Below the pieces are notes generated by a model, which did not search any database, was not told where the DNA came from, and saw only the letters and a list, made by a program, of their open reading frames with translations. Of a stretch of DNA of 64,000 bases, positions 13,201 through 23,570 are shown piece by piece (the first letter of the stretch is position 1; every line of letters begins with the position of its first letter). The translations under genes were made by a program, and so were the position numbers. Source of the stretch: Echinococcus granulosus (lineage: Eukaryota; Platyhelminthes; Cestoda; Cyclophyllidea; Taeniidae); assembly GCF_000524195.1 (NCBI RefSeq), contig NW_020170441.1, positions 105,920 to 169,919 on the forward strand, written 5' to 3'.

Positions 13201-13941
13201 TTTCTAAATTAAGACTGATGTGGGTTAATATGTAAACCTCTGCGTTTCAGTAGCGTTTGCGAGAGCAGTTTACGCTATTGCAAATCTTTGAATTTGGACT
13301 TTTGCAATTTCACCGCATATTTTTTCAGTTAAGCTTGTTGTGTATCGTTTAACTGGGGGCTTTAATTTTGGAACAGTGTAGAGAAGCAGAGGAGAAACAA
13401 TTGAACAGCCAATTTGACAGTGAACGTGTAAAGGCGAGCAAAGTTAGCCTCCTCCTTGAGCGAAACCTGGAACGGCAGGCGCGTGGCTATCGAGAGCAGA
13501 TAGCTCAGGAGAATATGCTCCTTGCAAAGGATCAGAGAGCCTTTCAAAAATATCTAAATGAGGAGGTGAGCATTTATTTTGCGGAATGTTCTTGCTCATA
13601 TCATTATCTTTATTCGTATGTTATATTATCTCCAAATTGTGAATTATCCCGGACCCAAAAATAGTCTATTCTGAACAAAATCCTTTCAAAGCAGCAGGTA
13701 AAGTCGTAGCAATGTTCGAATGACCCTATTTTGCTTTGCTTAGAACAGAGGACTTAATTAATTCTGACACGTCAATGCTTCTCACTCAACCAGCTACCAA
13801 TTCAAAGAATATAAGTGAATTTGAATTTTGAATGGTTTGTTAATCGTTATTCTAGCTTCTAGACTTTCCTATCTATTTTAGGTGTACAAGTATAAGCCAA
13901 CGGCGGCCTACTTCATGCAATTCAATACAACCTCCCGTTAA
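10268..13941 (+). CDS. RIBC2: RIB43A-like protein with coiled coils 2 (ciliary microtubule inner protein)
   Basis: A protofilament-ribbon protein that sits inside the A-tubule of axonemal doublets in motile cilia and flagella. Exons 10268-10384, 11123-11204, 11448-11796, 12562-12904, 13377-13565 and 13882-13941 join in phase to about 379 residues. Family signatures in order are NLPIDRKEAAAIERRR at the N-terminus, DDPRCGVSSIQKFVGEDL, FGPHRICPDRYKGFSPEQL, and the C-terminal end YFMQFNTTSR followed by TAA. Nearly the whole protein is charged helix, as expected. An in-frame ATG at 10256 is an alternative start; 10268 matches the family better. The exon 3/4 junction (11796/12562) was chosen because only it keeps the frame, and it is less certain than the others. 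In a flatworm, likely sites of use are flame cells, ciliated larval cells and sperm. Confidence 0.93.
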
Positions 13942-15205
13942 GATGCCGACTTCTTTAGGAACTGTACTACTTCTATTTTGACATGTGGTGTGTCCAAGAA
14001 AACAAAACTTCTCCCCCTTCCTTCAAATTGAACATTTCCAGCCACATTGGCCTAGAAAATATGNNNNNNNNNNNNNNNNNNNNNNNNNNNNNNNNNNNNN
14101 NNNNNNNNNNNNNNNNNNNNNNNNNNNNNNNNNNNNNNNNNNNNNNNNNNNNNNNNNNNNNNNCCAAGTTGTTGCACTTTGGAAATTGAACCCGCCTATG
14201 AAACATCAGCCCATTCAAATATGGACCAGGGGGCTTTTCAAGAATCATTTAATAAAGCACCAAAGTAAATAGGCATTCGGCTGTCAGCGGAACTCCATGC
14301 CACCACCATATGCAAGAAAAAACAGGACCGCGGAAGCAAAAGCTAAGTGGCCATTATGCTTTTTCCTCAGGGTATAAGCCTAACTGTAGTGATATGATAC
14401 TTTGTTCAGCCGTGTAAGGACTCTAGCCTCCACAGGTTGCACTTCCACTCTATGGGATAGGCTTGAAGTCGCGTTGATAGCTTCCCAGCCAGCCCATCTG
14501 TGCATTTGTAAGATACGTTACTCCTTGGTACCTTGGGTTACTACGTCTTTGGTAAAGGGCAGCACTACATGACACTTATTGGGGTACTTGTATGAGACGG
14601 GATTGAGTGTAGCATCCTGAGTCTTCCCCAAGTTCATACGAAGTCTTAACAGCACGACAAAAAGCACACCACCAACGCATATCGTACATATGTATGTCAG
14701 TATAATGTTATGGTACCATAATATGTATGTGTACCATTGTGTTGTATATTTATAAATCAAATATATCAAGGTGGCATATGTACGAAAAACTGGGGGGAGA
14801 CTACCGGCATGAGCCGAAGGTCATGCCATCCAGTGGAAGTGACTGACACAGAGGTAAAAGTATAGCGAAGGATCAGATGATAAATATGGTGGTTTAGTAA
14901 GTTTTGTAGGACATTAAATGAATAGCAAATTATTGAATTGAGTGAAAATTGACTACTAAAATATTTTATGAGAAACAAACATTACAGGTTGTTGAACGAA
15001 TTGCTAAAATTCGCAAGATTCCTTACTAATTGCTTTGTTGGTAGCATGTTTTGCATCAGTTCTACTCGGTCTTTAAAGCGAGGCGCCTACGAAAATTAGT
15101 AATGGATGTTCCAGGTAATAATACTTGGGAATTAAAGTCATAATAGTCCGACGCCTTGTTTTAATGATTCTTCATACTCGGAGGCGATTTAACGCTGCCC
15201 TCGTG
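13942..15205. other. Intergenic stretch with gap, AT-rich
   Basis: Lies downstream of RIBC2. AATAAA at 14251-14256 is a possible RIBC2 polyadenylation signal about 310 nt after the stop, across the assembly gap. From 14680 to 14770 the DNA is AT-rich and palindromic (for example the 14-bp perfect palindrome TTATGGTACCATAA at 14708-14721). No gene was recognised. Confidence 0.5.
14064..14163. other. Assembly gap (100 N)
   Basis: Exactly 100 undetermined bases, the usual placeholder for a gap of unknown length. It lies in the 3' flank of RIBC2 and interrupts no recognised coding exon. Confidence 0.99.
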
Positions 15206-18200
15206 ATGGTTTTGCCTAAGAAGATTGTGGTAGATGGGCTCCCTTTTTGTGATTATATTCCACGGCCATTCACCTCATTGGCTCAAAACAAAAAGGGACT
15301 AATCGCTGCTTCTAGACTAGATGGTTCGATTGATGTGTATGACGAAAATGATCATTTCTACTTGCTCCACCACATTCCACCTTGGATTCTAACTTCTATA
15401 TATGCCCTTTGTTGGTCAAATATGCGACTGTTTGCAACTGGTGGAGAGGGTCGTGTTTTTGAGTTGAACACAACCTCAATCCAACCGACGGTATGTACAA
15501 ACTTTCCCTCGATTTTTCTAGGCGAACTTACTTCTGCCTGGAGGTCTTCCAGCTCGTTCGCTTGTATCACATGATGAAATGCTCGTCTCTGGCAATGATG
15601 GTGGATACATAAATCTCATTGAAATAACTGACGGATCCCTTGAACTTAAGTCGTGTCTTGCCAAATTGGAAGGTTTGTACTTACCTCCATGTTTATGTTG
15701 CATTTAGGAAAAATCCTGAGTTTGGCTGTAGATAAGAAAAGCGGATATATTGTTGCTGCCGGTGATTCGAAAGGAAATGTCCATTTATTTGATTTAAGAA
15801 ATAGTACAACTCTTTCAGTCTATTCCATTGGCGATGAACATTGCGCTGATCCGCCCATTGTTTGGTCGTTACTTTTCGTGGGGTAAGTTTTAATGAATAA
15901 CTAACACTGTTTATGTCTATTCTAATGAGTTAATTTTCTGCAAAATTATTTCCTGCTAGAAATACACTCTTCTCTGGTGACAGCCGTGGTAATGTTTGCG
16001 TATGGGACGTCGAGCTTGGAGCCCTCGTTTCCAGTTTTAGAAGTCATGCTGCCGATGTTTTGGCCCTCGCTGTCAGCGAAAACAACCAGTCCATTTTTGC
16101 CGCTGGTGCCGATCCCATTATTCAACGTTTTGATCTTTGCCAGACTGCGCATATATGTAAGTCATTCTAATTTTGCGTCCCTTAAGTGAACTGCTAGTTG
16201 TATCTAATTTTCTGCACTATTGTTGTTATAGCGCAATGGCAGCCAAGTGGTGTCATAAGAGGCAGTCGACGCGACATTCGTAGTCTGGTTTTCGTTCAAC
16301 ACGGCGAATCAGGCGGTCTTCGCTCTTGCAGCGCGGAAATTGATCACCTCATTGCGGCGGGCAACGATGCTCGACTTCAAATACTTCCCTGTCCTCAGTC
16401 CAGTCCAGGAGACAAAAAACCGATACCACGGCGCAAATTAAAGAAAAACGATGCCCTTAATGTTCCTCCACCAATTTATCTGCCTTTCTGGCCTCTTTCA
16501 GTTACTCCCACTCTACCTCTGGCTGCCCACTTTGCGCATTCGACCTTCACGCCAAATTACCGTCATTCTGCTCGCCTTTGCCTAGTGCAGCATGCCGAGT
16601 ATATGTGTCTCTATCGTCTTCCTCCAAAAGCAAAACGAATGTCTCAGTCAAAAATGTCTGTTCGATATTTCACTAAACTAGCTCACATTCAACCAAAGAT
16701 GGGAAACCATATCATATCTTGTTGCATATCGTCTTGTGGAAGGTTTATGGCTTATTCAGACGACGTTCGTGCGCGGATTTTAAAGATTGAGCATCCGGTA
16801 AGCGGTAGTTCACATAAAAGCTTCCAAAGCCTAGTTTTTCGTTATAGTAATGACCAAGATTTTTGGTATTTGGACTCACAGAATTCTTGGAAATTTAACC
16901 CAGATGAGCCAGCTCCATTGGTGGCTATCTCGCGCTTGGGTTGGCCTAGGATCCCACGAAGTTTTCAAAGCCGAGCATCATCCACGTCTTCCGATGCTGA
17001 CAATACAGATTCCGAGGATGGTTCTTCACGATTCCTTTTCCTGGACCAATCCTCCGCTGATCTTTTTGTTACTAATGCAGCTGGGGGTGACGCTGATTTC
17101 GACGAGCATCTAGTCTCCAGAAAACGGAAGATGGCCGCGCCTACGAACAAATATCCTTCCGTTGAGGAATGCCATCAAGATGAGGTCTCTACACTGCCCC
17201 CCGCCTCTCTTATGGCCTTCTCTCCATCTTCTATCTGCCTCGTTTGTGTAAGTGTCCCCACTCAACAAGTCGTCTGCCGCCGACTCGATACCGGTGCGGA
17301 GGTCTGGAATTTTACACCCCAAACATGTGAGTTTTTTCTGGAAAGACGCTGCTTTAGCCTAAACTGAAAGGTGCCACAAACATTATTTCTCAACCCCCTA
17401 GGCTTTTATTGTGCCGGTGGTAGAAATATCAGACTCCATTCCCGTGAAGCTAGCGTCGTTTTATTTCCTCTATAGCGTCCATGAGCGGAACACCCAGTCC
17501 AATCCACTTACTAAAAATGGCTCAACTCTGCTCGGAGTCAAAGGATAGTGGGTCTGTGACTCTGCTTGCGGCGGCTTCTCTGGATGAACGAGTGTCGGTA
17601 TACGCGTTCAACGAGGCAAGCAGTGGCCAAAGTCCGCAGCACCTTTTCACATGTCCTCTAGCCGCAAATCCTTCCCGGCCGGGTCATCACCCGCGCCCGT
17701 TGGCGATCGCGCTGCACGTCAGCAAACACAATATGGTAGCGGCGGAAGAAGGCGGGGAAGTGGAGGCTACGGAAACGAACGAGGTAAGGGCTCGGGTTAC
17801 TGTCCTTTACACCACCGGCCAACTCACTGAATGGATACTTCCCTTGCGCCTATCCGGGGGTGTGGTTCATCTCGTCGGCACTCCGCAGATTGACGCCTGG
17901 CTGGAGGAGTTCTGGCGACGCCATGGTGTCACGTGGCGACGCTACATGCCCAGGTTTCATTCCTTGGATTACTTCTTTGACAGTCATATTCTCATGCTGG
18001 CTTCGCGGCGCTTCTGTCTTGCTGTTGATCGGCGCAAAGTGAGTCTTACATCAACGCTACTAAATCTTAATGGGAATTCATTGGAGCTCTCGTAGTAAAA
18101 TCTGCGCTATTTTATTTCCATAATTGTCTTGTTCGCCCCAGCAACTCAACTCAAAAGATATTCACCTGGCATTCCGTGGGCGGCACCGAAAACTTACGGA

Positions 18201-18550
18201 TGGTTGTCTGCGAATTTTCGGACAAGTAAAGGTATGTTAGCTCTAGCGCAGTCTATTAGCTCAATTTAGTGTTAACTCATGCACTGACTTTCAAGTAGGT
18301 GTTCATTCCCGACCCTTTGCTAGGAAGTGATGCCAGCGTTCATGACATGTGCCGAAGTTGTGCATTAAAACCGATTGAGCCGGGTGCCATTCCTTACTAG
18401 GGATTCGTAATTACTTGAGCGTGTTTTCTTCTGTAGAACATGTTGCACTGCACAGTGTTGGCTGATCGAGTCGCTGCATTCCAAATGGATGCTCGTACTG
18501 CCATCAACAATTTGCCGGCGCCCTTGAAGAAAAAACGCTTTGGAACCTAG
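15206..18550 (+). CDS. UTP4: UTP4 / cirhin, WD40 subunit of the small-subunit processome
   Basis: A WD40 protein of the UTP-A (t-UTP) complex, needed in the nucleolus for pre-rRNA transcription and early 18S processing. Exons 15206-15490, 15522-15672, 15708-15882, 15960-16156, 16232-17326, 17476-18038, 18142-18231 and 18437-18550 give about 889 residues. WD-type blades are visible (SRLDGSIDVYDEN, GNVHLFDLRN, LFSGDSRGNVCVWDVE). The segment HIISCCISSCGRFMAYS matches the family's IICSCISPCGSWIAYS region, and the last residues LPAPLKKKRFGT closely match the human ending PPPIKKKKFGT. It is about 200 residues longer than the human protein; the excess lies in Ser/Asp-rich and Glu-rich insertions in the fifth and sixth exons. 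Introns of 31 nt (15491-15521) and 35 nt (15673-15707) are among the shortest here. The junction into the last exon (18231/18437) is the least certain. Confidence 0.92.
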
Positions 18551-18822
18551 CTGCACCACCGCAATCAGTATCTATGCTCATCCCACTGGGTTTATGTACG
18601 ACTGCAAGTATGATGCAGCAGACTTCCTCCAAATTGGATCGTCTTATGATTTTTTGAGGATGGATTGATCTAGTATGCCTCCCAATTGAACTTTTTTCAG
18701 CATCACCTTTTCGGCAAATCTAGCATGCATTGTTCCAATGATCCACCTTCACGATTTTACACAAAGGCATTGCGTTCACTTCAAACTCTCTGAAGGTCTA
18801 AGTGTAGTGACCCACGAAAACA

Positions 18823-19016
18823 ATGAGTTCACGAGATAAAGTTAAGGCATGGATAAGCGGTCTGGATTCTGTAATTGCACAGGATAAGTCCGATGCTCAT
18901 TCAATGCTGCGCATGGATGCAATAATTGCCTGTGTCTTCCTTTTCCGTAGTTCGTCACTAAAATCACAGAAAAAAGACGTTAGACATTTTTCCAGCAAAG
19001 AGCCAAGTGACCGTTA
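18823..19016 (+). CDS. Small unrecognised open frame, possibly a gene start
   Basis: An open frame of 64 residues begins MSSRDKVKAWISGLDSVIAQ and ends at TAG 19014-19016. The first 30 residues look like soluble helical protein, whereas the later part is Ser/Lys-rich. Pyrimidine-rich acceptors at about 18949 and 18997 and further basic coding-like sequence from about 19053 (KPDKHDLTIRNQRKR) could make this a spliced small gene, but no single model was convincing. It would overlap the 3' end of NOP14 on the opposite strand. It could equally be UTP4 3' flank. No family was recognised. Confidence 0.25.
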
Positions 19017-19177
19017 GCCTTAGCTGTCTTTCTACCTTAAATGTTTCATTAAAGCCTGACAAACACGATTTGACGATTCGGAATCAACGGAAGCGAATAA
19101 TTGTAACACAAGGCCGTGAGCGGAAAAGGGATAGTGGAGGCAGCCTATCATTATCGAATTGCTATTACTTGGTAAGA

Positions 19178-19183
19178 TTTATT
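19178..19183 (-). terminator. Polyadenylation signal of NOP14
   Basis: The plus-strand hexamer tttatt is AATAAA on the minus strand. It lies 30 nt beyond the NOP14 stop codon, implying a very short 3' UTR. Confidence 0.6.
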
Positions 19184-19212
19184 GAACAATCCAATGAGCG
19201 AGAATCGTGGGC

Positions 19213-21775
19213 TCACCCCGCCTTAGTCTTCTTCCTATCGTAGTTGGCAAGAAACTGGGCATCCCTCCGCAGCTCACGAACGGTGTCCCGCCTCTCCTTC
19301 GCCAGTTTCTGCCTCAACTTCACATTCGTAGGTTTCTTCTTGGGTCTTCTAGCGTCCAGTCTAGAGGAGAGGAGCGATTTGTCCGATGATTTTGTCTAAC
19401 AATGCAGTGATCACAGAAAGAACAACTTACTTCTGCTCAAAGTCGGGCTCCAGCTGAGGCACAAGCCCTGCCTTCTGCAGAGCTTGAGGCGTAGCGTTCT
19501 TGTCGGCCAGCAGCAACGCGATCTTGTCCGCAGGGCCAATGCCCTCCGGCCGCGGCTGCGCCCTCAACTCGTCCACCCTCTCGCGCAGTTGTTGAGCTTT
19601 CATCTCAATGCCCGCGGGCAAACGATCGGTACTTAGGCGATCAAGTGAGAGGCCAGAAAAGGCCTGACAGACTGCAGGCGCTGGGAGATGAGTAGTGTAG
19701 ACTTCGAGGAAGGAGTTGGTTAGAGAAAGACACTTATCCAGGCAGCCCAGGCGATATGCTGCTACCTCATTCTCGGGAATGGGCCTTTGTCTCAGAGCCA
19801 CACGAGTATCGAGACTGCTGTAGACTGACCTACAACAATGAATGGGGGTTATTTTGGCTACGTGAACTTACTGTTCTACGGAAGACGCATCCTCGGAGAT
19901 AAAGAGAACCCCATTTTCCCTGTCAACTTCATTGATAAGACGTGAGAGGAAACGTATGGCTTCAGGGACGAAAACTCCATTCAGACAAGCGCGTTTAGAA
20001 AGCTTTATGCTCTGCCCATCTTCTCTCTCTAGTTTCCTTAAAATGACATCCATCAGGAGGATCTGAGTGAGCAAAAGACCACGCACAACGTCTGAAAGTT
20101 GAGTTACTATGAGGCTCCGCAATTCTCCAGCGATCCAAGATACCATGATCGGCTCGCAAGATCTGATGCTACACAGAAGACGAAGTAAAACATCCTCTGT
20201 CTTCGGGTGTTCTGAGGTGTCCATTGACGAGTTTTCTTCTCTGCAAAAAGATGCAACGTCTTTAATGCTGTAGGTATTGAGGCAGTGCTCCTATTATGGA
20301 CAGACTGATTGATTCAGCAACTCAACCAAGCATTGCAGCAGAAGGGACCTTACAAAGGTGTTGTTGATTACTTACCCAACTCTTCTCGCAACAATAGATT
20401 CGAGGTTCACGAGCAGTCGATTGTTCTTCATTACCTCACTTTCGACCTTGACACCGATGGGGGCGACGGTCTTGCCCGAAGAAAAGCCTTGCAGCAGTCG
20501 CAAAACTTCAGAACGACCCTTTTCCATTTTCTCTGCAGCTTTAGCATTCTGGATGTTTCGAGGAAAGATCTAGTTATTGGATATCTAACTCCTGAAGAGT
20601 CAGATATGTAGTGAATTAGAGCTTGAGCTAATCTACGTCACATTTATTCAAGGTTAATTTAGGTAAGGCAACAACTAGGCATCGGATCAAGATAAAAAGA
20701 AACGTATTTGACACAGGTTGTTATGGAAATCACAGTGGATGAATGAATAAGAGCGAAGAAGTCTCACCTTTGGTTTGAGTTTGCTGAGTTCGGCTAGCAT
20801 AAAGCGGACCTTATCCGCCCACTCGGAGTCTGCATTTTTGAGCTTCTGACGGTTAACCTCATTCTCCTCTACACGCTTCAACCGCTCCTCCTTGGTCTGG
20901 GCAATCCTCTCCAACAGACTATCGTTCTTGCTCTGCCGACCGCTCTCGCCCGATTCCACAGCAGTTATTAGGCCACCAGCGAACAACTCGTTCTCCACAA
21001 TATCAGCTGGTACAGGCGAGTAAAAATAGCGTTTGATCATATCAGAGGATTTATTGTCACCGTTGGCATCCGACAATGCCAACATCGGGTGCCCGTAGCT
21101 CTGATCATGCCTTGATCCTATAGATTCTTTATACCATTGCAATAGTCCCATTCATGAATCTCCAAGCATTAACTTTAAGCGCGATTCGGAGAGAACATAT
21201 TAGGTGGAATCAAATTTGCGCTAACATAAGGAAAGATTATGAAATACTAAGGACATCTATTGTGAATTGTACTGTTATGACTTACCAGAAAGACCTCCCG
21301 AGTCATCATCAAAGGAAGCGTGTTTGCCGGTCTTCTGAGCACCCATCGCTGCTTTACTGAACAAGTCATCGTCCACTGATATTGTACCCAGCGTATCCAT
21401 TTGACGCTGAAAGCAAGGCAATGGTGAGGCACAAGATATGCAAGGAAGTTTATGCCAATAAGTGTTGAGCACTCACTGATTTGGAGTAATAGAACTGACC
21501 ACCATCTTAAATAACTTACCAACTTTTCAATAATGTGCCGACGCAAGGCAGCATCGGATGACGGAATTGATGAGTCCTTTGTGCCAACACGTTTGTCAAT
21601 CACGCCTCCAACCTTACCTAACGCCCTTAGTTGCTTTGTCAGGATCCTCTCCCTCTAAATCAATGGAACTTTAAGAAATATAACCTACGAAGTTAACCTT
21701 TGCCTTCGTTTTTCCAGCCTTCACTTCTTTCTCATTTTTGCGTTGTTTCGAGATCTGCAGCTTGGACTTGGCCAT
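19213..21775 (-). CDS. NOP14: Nucleolar protein 14, small-subunit processome factor
   Basis: Acts in the nucleolus in 18S rRNA maturation and 40S assembly. Exons in transcript order: 21775-21698, 21654-21520, 21406-21286, 21117-20768, 20548-20376, 20240-19872, 19829-19431, 19360-19213; all phases agree and give 590 residues. Evidence: the basic start MAKSKLQISKQRK; the LLERIAQTKEERLKR helix region; the LSDVVRGLLLTQILLMDVILR...FVPEAIRFLSRLI block, which matches the conserved C-terminal domain; and the ending KLAKERRDTVRELRRDAQFLANYD, which matches the family's KREFKGAVREIRKDNQFLA. The human protein is about 857 residues. The long acidic middle and the segment containing LPYTFAAPESYEELRSLL are absent, and no missing exon was found in the introns. 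The gene is head-to-head with an open frame at 21939. Confidence 0.85.
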
Positions 21776-21938
21776 TGTGCTGGACTAAGAAAAGAGGTTA
21801 AAATCACCGCCTGTGGGAAGGTCTACACCACTGGGCCCATATAAATAATAGTAATAATAATAGAGGTCTGCAGACACATATTGGGCATAAGACATATTCC
21901 CACGGTTATGTGGAAACAATAACCTGTAAAAAACCTCG

Positions 21939-22199
21939 ATGCTCGATGCAAGTGTCAACCGTGGTCATATTGGGGATGTTAAGAAGATCGAAAAACTACT
22001 GCAAAAAAACAATGACCCACCTCAAAAACCCAAAACAGGCCACGAGTTCGGTGAGTTCAAACTGCCGAAGCGCTCCGATTTACTTAAACAAATTAGGTGC
22101 AATAGCTATCCAAATAAGCATTTTACTGTTCACAACACAGAGTGTTCGTCTTATGTTATGTTCTATATTGGGTTATCAGAGAAGCTGCTCACTGTGTAG
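21939..22199 (+). CDS. Small unrecognised open frame, head-to-head with NOP14
   Basis: An 86-residue frame begins MLDASVNRGHIGDVKKIEKL. Its first ~53 residues are hydrophilic and protein-like (KPKTGHEFGEFKLPKRSDLLKQI), then it turns into low-quality sequence after a possible splice donor at about 22096 (attag|gtgcaa). A first exon of a small gene is therefore possible. It begins 164 bp from the NOP14 start on the opposite strand, which fits a shared promoter. No downstream exon could be identified and no family was recognised. Confidence 0.35.
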   Translation: MLDASVNRGHIGDVKKIEKLLQKNNDPPQKPKTGHEFGEFKLPKRSDLLKQIRCNSYPNKHFTVHNTECSSYVMFYIGLSEKLLTV

Positions 22200-23570
22200 T
22201 CCTAACAATTGGGAAATTATTTTGTGTTAGATCATTAAATTTAAAAGTCCAGTGGCTTTATTCCCCTAACGCACTTTAAATTGAATATCTTTTGAAAACA
22301 ATCGTTCAGTAGAAGGTCCGAAACCGTCTTCTGCTGCCAAATGTGGGACTAATTATCAATTTGTACTACTAAAGACTGGAAATTATGTAATTATTCCTTG
22401 CTTTAAATGAGGCTTTAATCGTGAATTGATATGCAAAATGCAAATTAGACTGTTTTCAATTTATGACTGTGCTTATGGGAGCGCATTTTTCCCCGTCTGG
22501 CGTCCCCGTATAATGTTCACCCTCGCAAATTTGGTTCTAATTAGGCCTTTGGTATTTCGATAACCATTTATCTCTGGAGTGATAGGTTAACTTAGTGACA
22601 AGCATGGAAACCAAAGCTGTAGAGTCCAAGGGGCTTACTCATTCATACACAAAAGTAAAGCAAAACACATTCTCTTACTAGTTTATGAACACTGCGCCCA
22701 TCAAAGAAACAACTCCTTGCCCTTATTGCTATCAAGCATCATAGACTATTTTTGTGTGAAATTCAAGCGCGCATTGGTCATAAGTTGCAGATTTTATGCC
22801 AGTGGTGATTTTATTGTCAATTATATTTTCCGAAGTAATTTGCTTATGTCCTGGTCATCGACATTCTATCAAATTTACTATACTTGACTGACATTCACAA
22901 CGTAAACATCAATTTCTCACGAAGTGAGTCATTGCCTGTAAATTCCTACGCATCATCTGGTTAGTTAAGCCTTAATCCAGTGACGGTAAGTACGGATAAC
23001 AACTGCAATAAGTAGTTATTAGGTTGCGAAAAAAACCACACGCACGGTTGAGCGCCATCAAAATAATGTAAATAAAGAAATCATGAGTATTCATATGCAC
23101 AAAAAAACGTTTTAATGTTGGTTTACTGTAACTGCGATCTATTGACGACTTCAAGTATCATACTTTTAGTTCTTACAATAAAATTATGCTTTCGGAGGAT
23201 ATTTTGCCTATATGCACCACCCTGACGCCTCATACATTAAGATTATTTTATCTCTCAATACCAGATATGCGGAACTCTAGCTGAGCAATTCGTCCAATTC
23301 TCACCCGTAAGGAACATACAATAGGGATATTTGGGGTCAGTAATTTCTTCATCTTGCACAATGGAAATTCAACACAACGGCAAAATCATGTAGTTCTGAA
23401 GAGGAGGAAGAAAATGTTGGGATGGGATTCCTGCAGGTAGATATGGAAGGACCATTCCTCTAATGGCTAGATATGCATTCAAGTGTGCCAGAGGTAACAA
23501 TTAGGGTTCATTAAAGGTTTAAAATTAATATAATTTCGAACTGGGGATGGTTTGCTCATAAATCAGAATT
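22200..23570. other. Intergenic, nothing recognised
   Basis: AT-rich sequence between the 21939 open frame and the 3' end of the transporter gene. Open frames are short and unrelated to known families. No AATAAA in transporter orientation was found close to its stop. Confidence 0.5.

Larger units (their letters stand above)
18551..19212. other. Tail-to-tail gap between UTP4 and NOP14
   Basis: This 662-bp interval separates two convergent genes and should hold both 3' UTRs. It also contains one open frame at 18823 that is listed separately. No other structure was recognised. Confidence 0.6.

Noticed and set aside
18300..18402. Possible extra UTP4 exon after an acceptor at 18300
   Set aside because: It reads through to a stop (TAG at 18400) before the conserved C-terminal end. 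Skipping it joins GQVK directly to the family-like NMLHCTVLADR segment.
19244..19265. Plus-strand string tggcaagaaactgg resembling miR-31
   Set aside because: It lies within the last coding exon of NOP14 and its flank (opposite strand), has a mismatch in the seed-proximal part and forms no hairpin.
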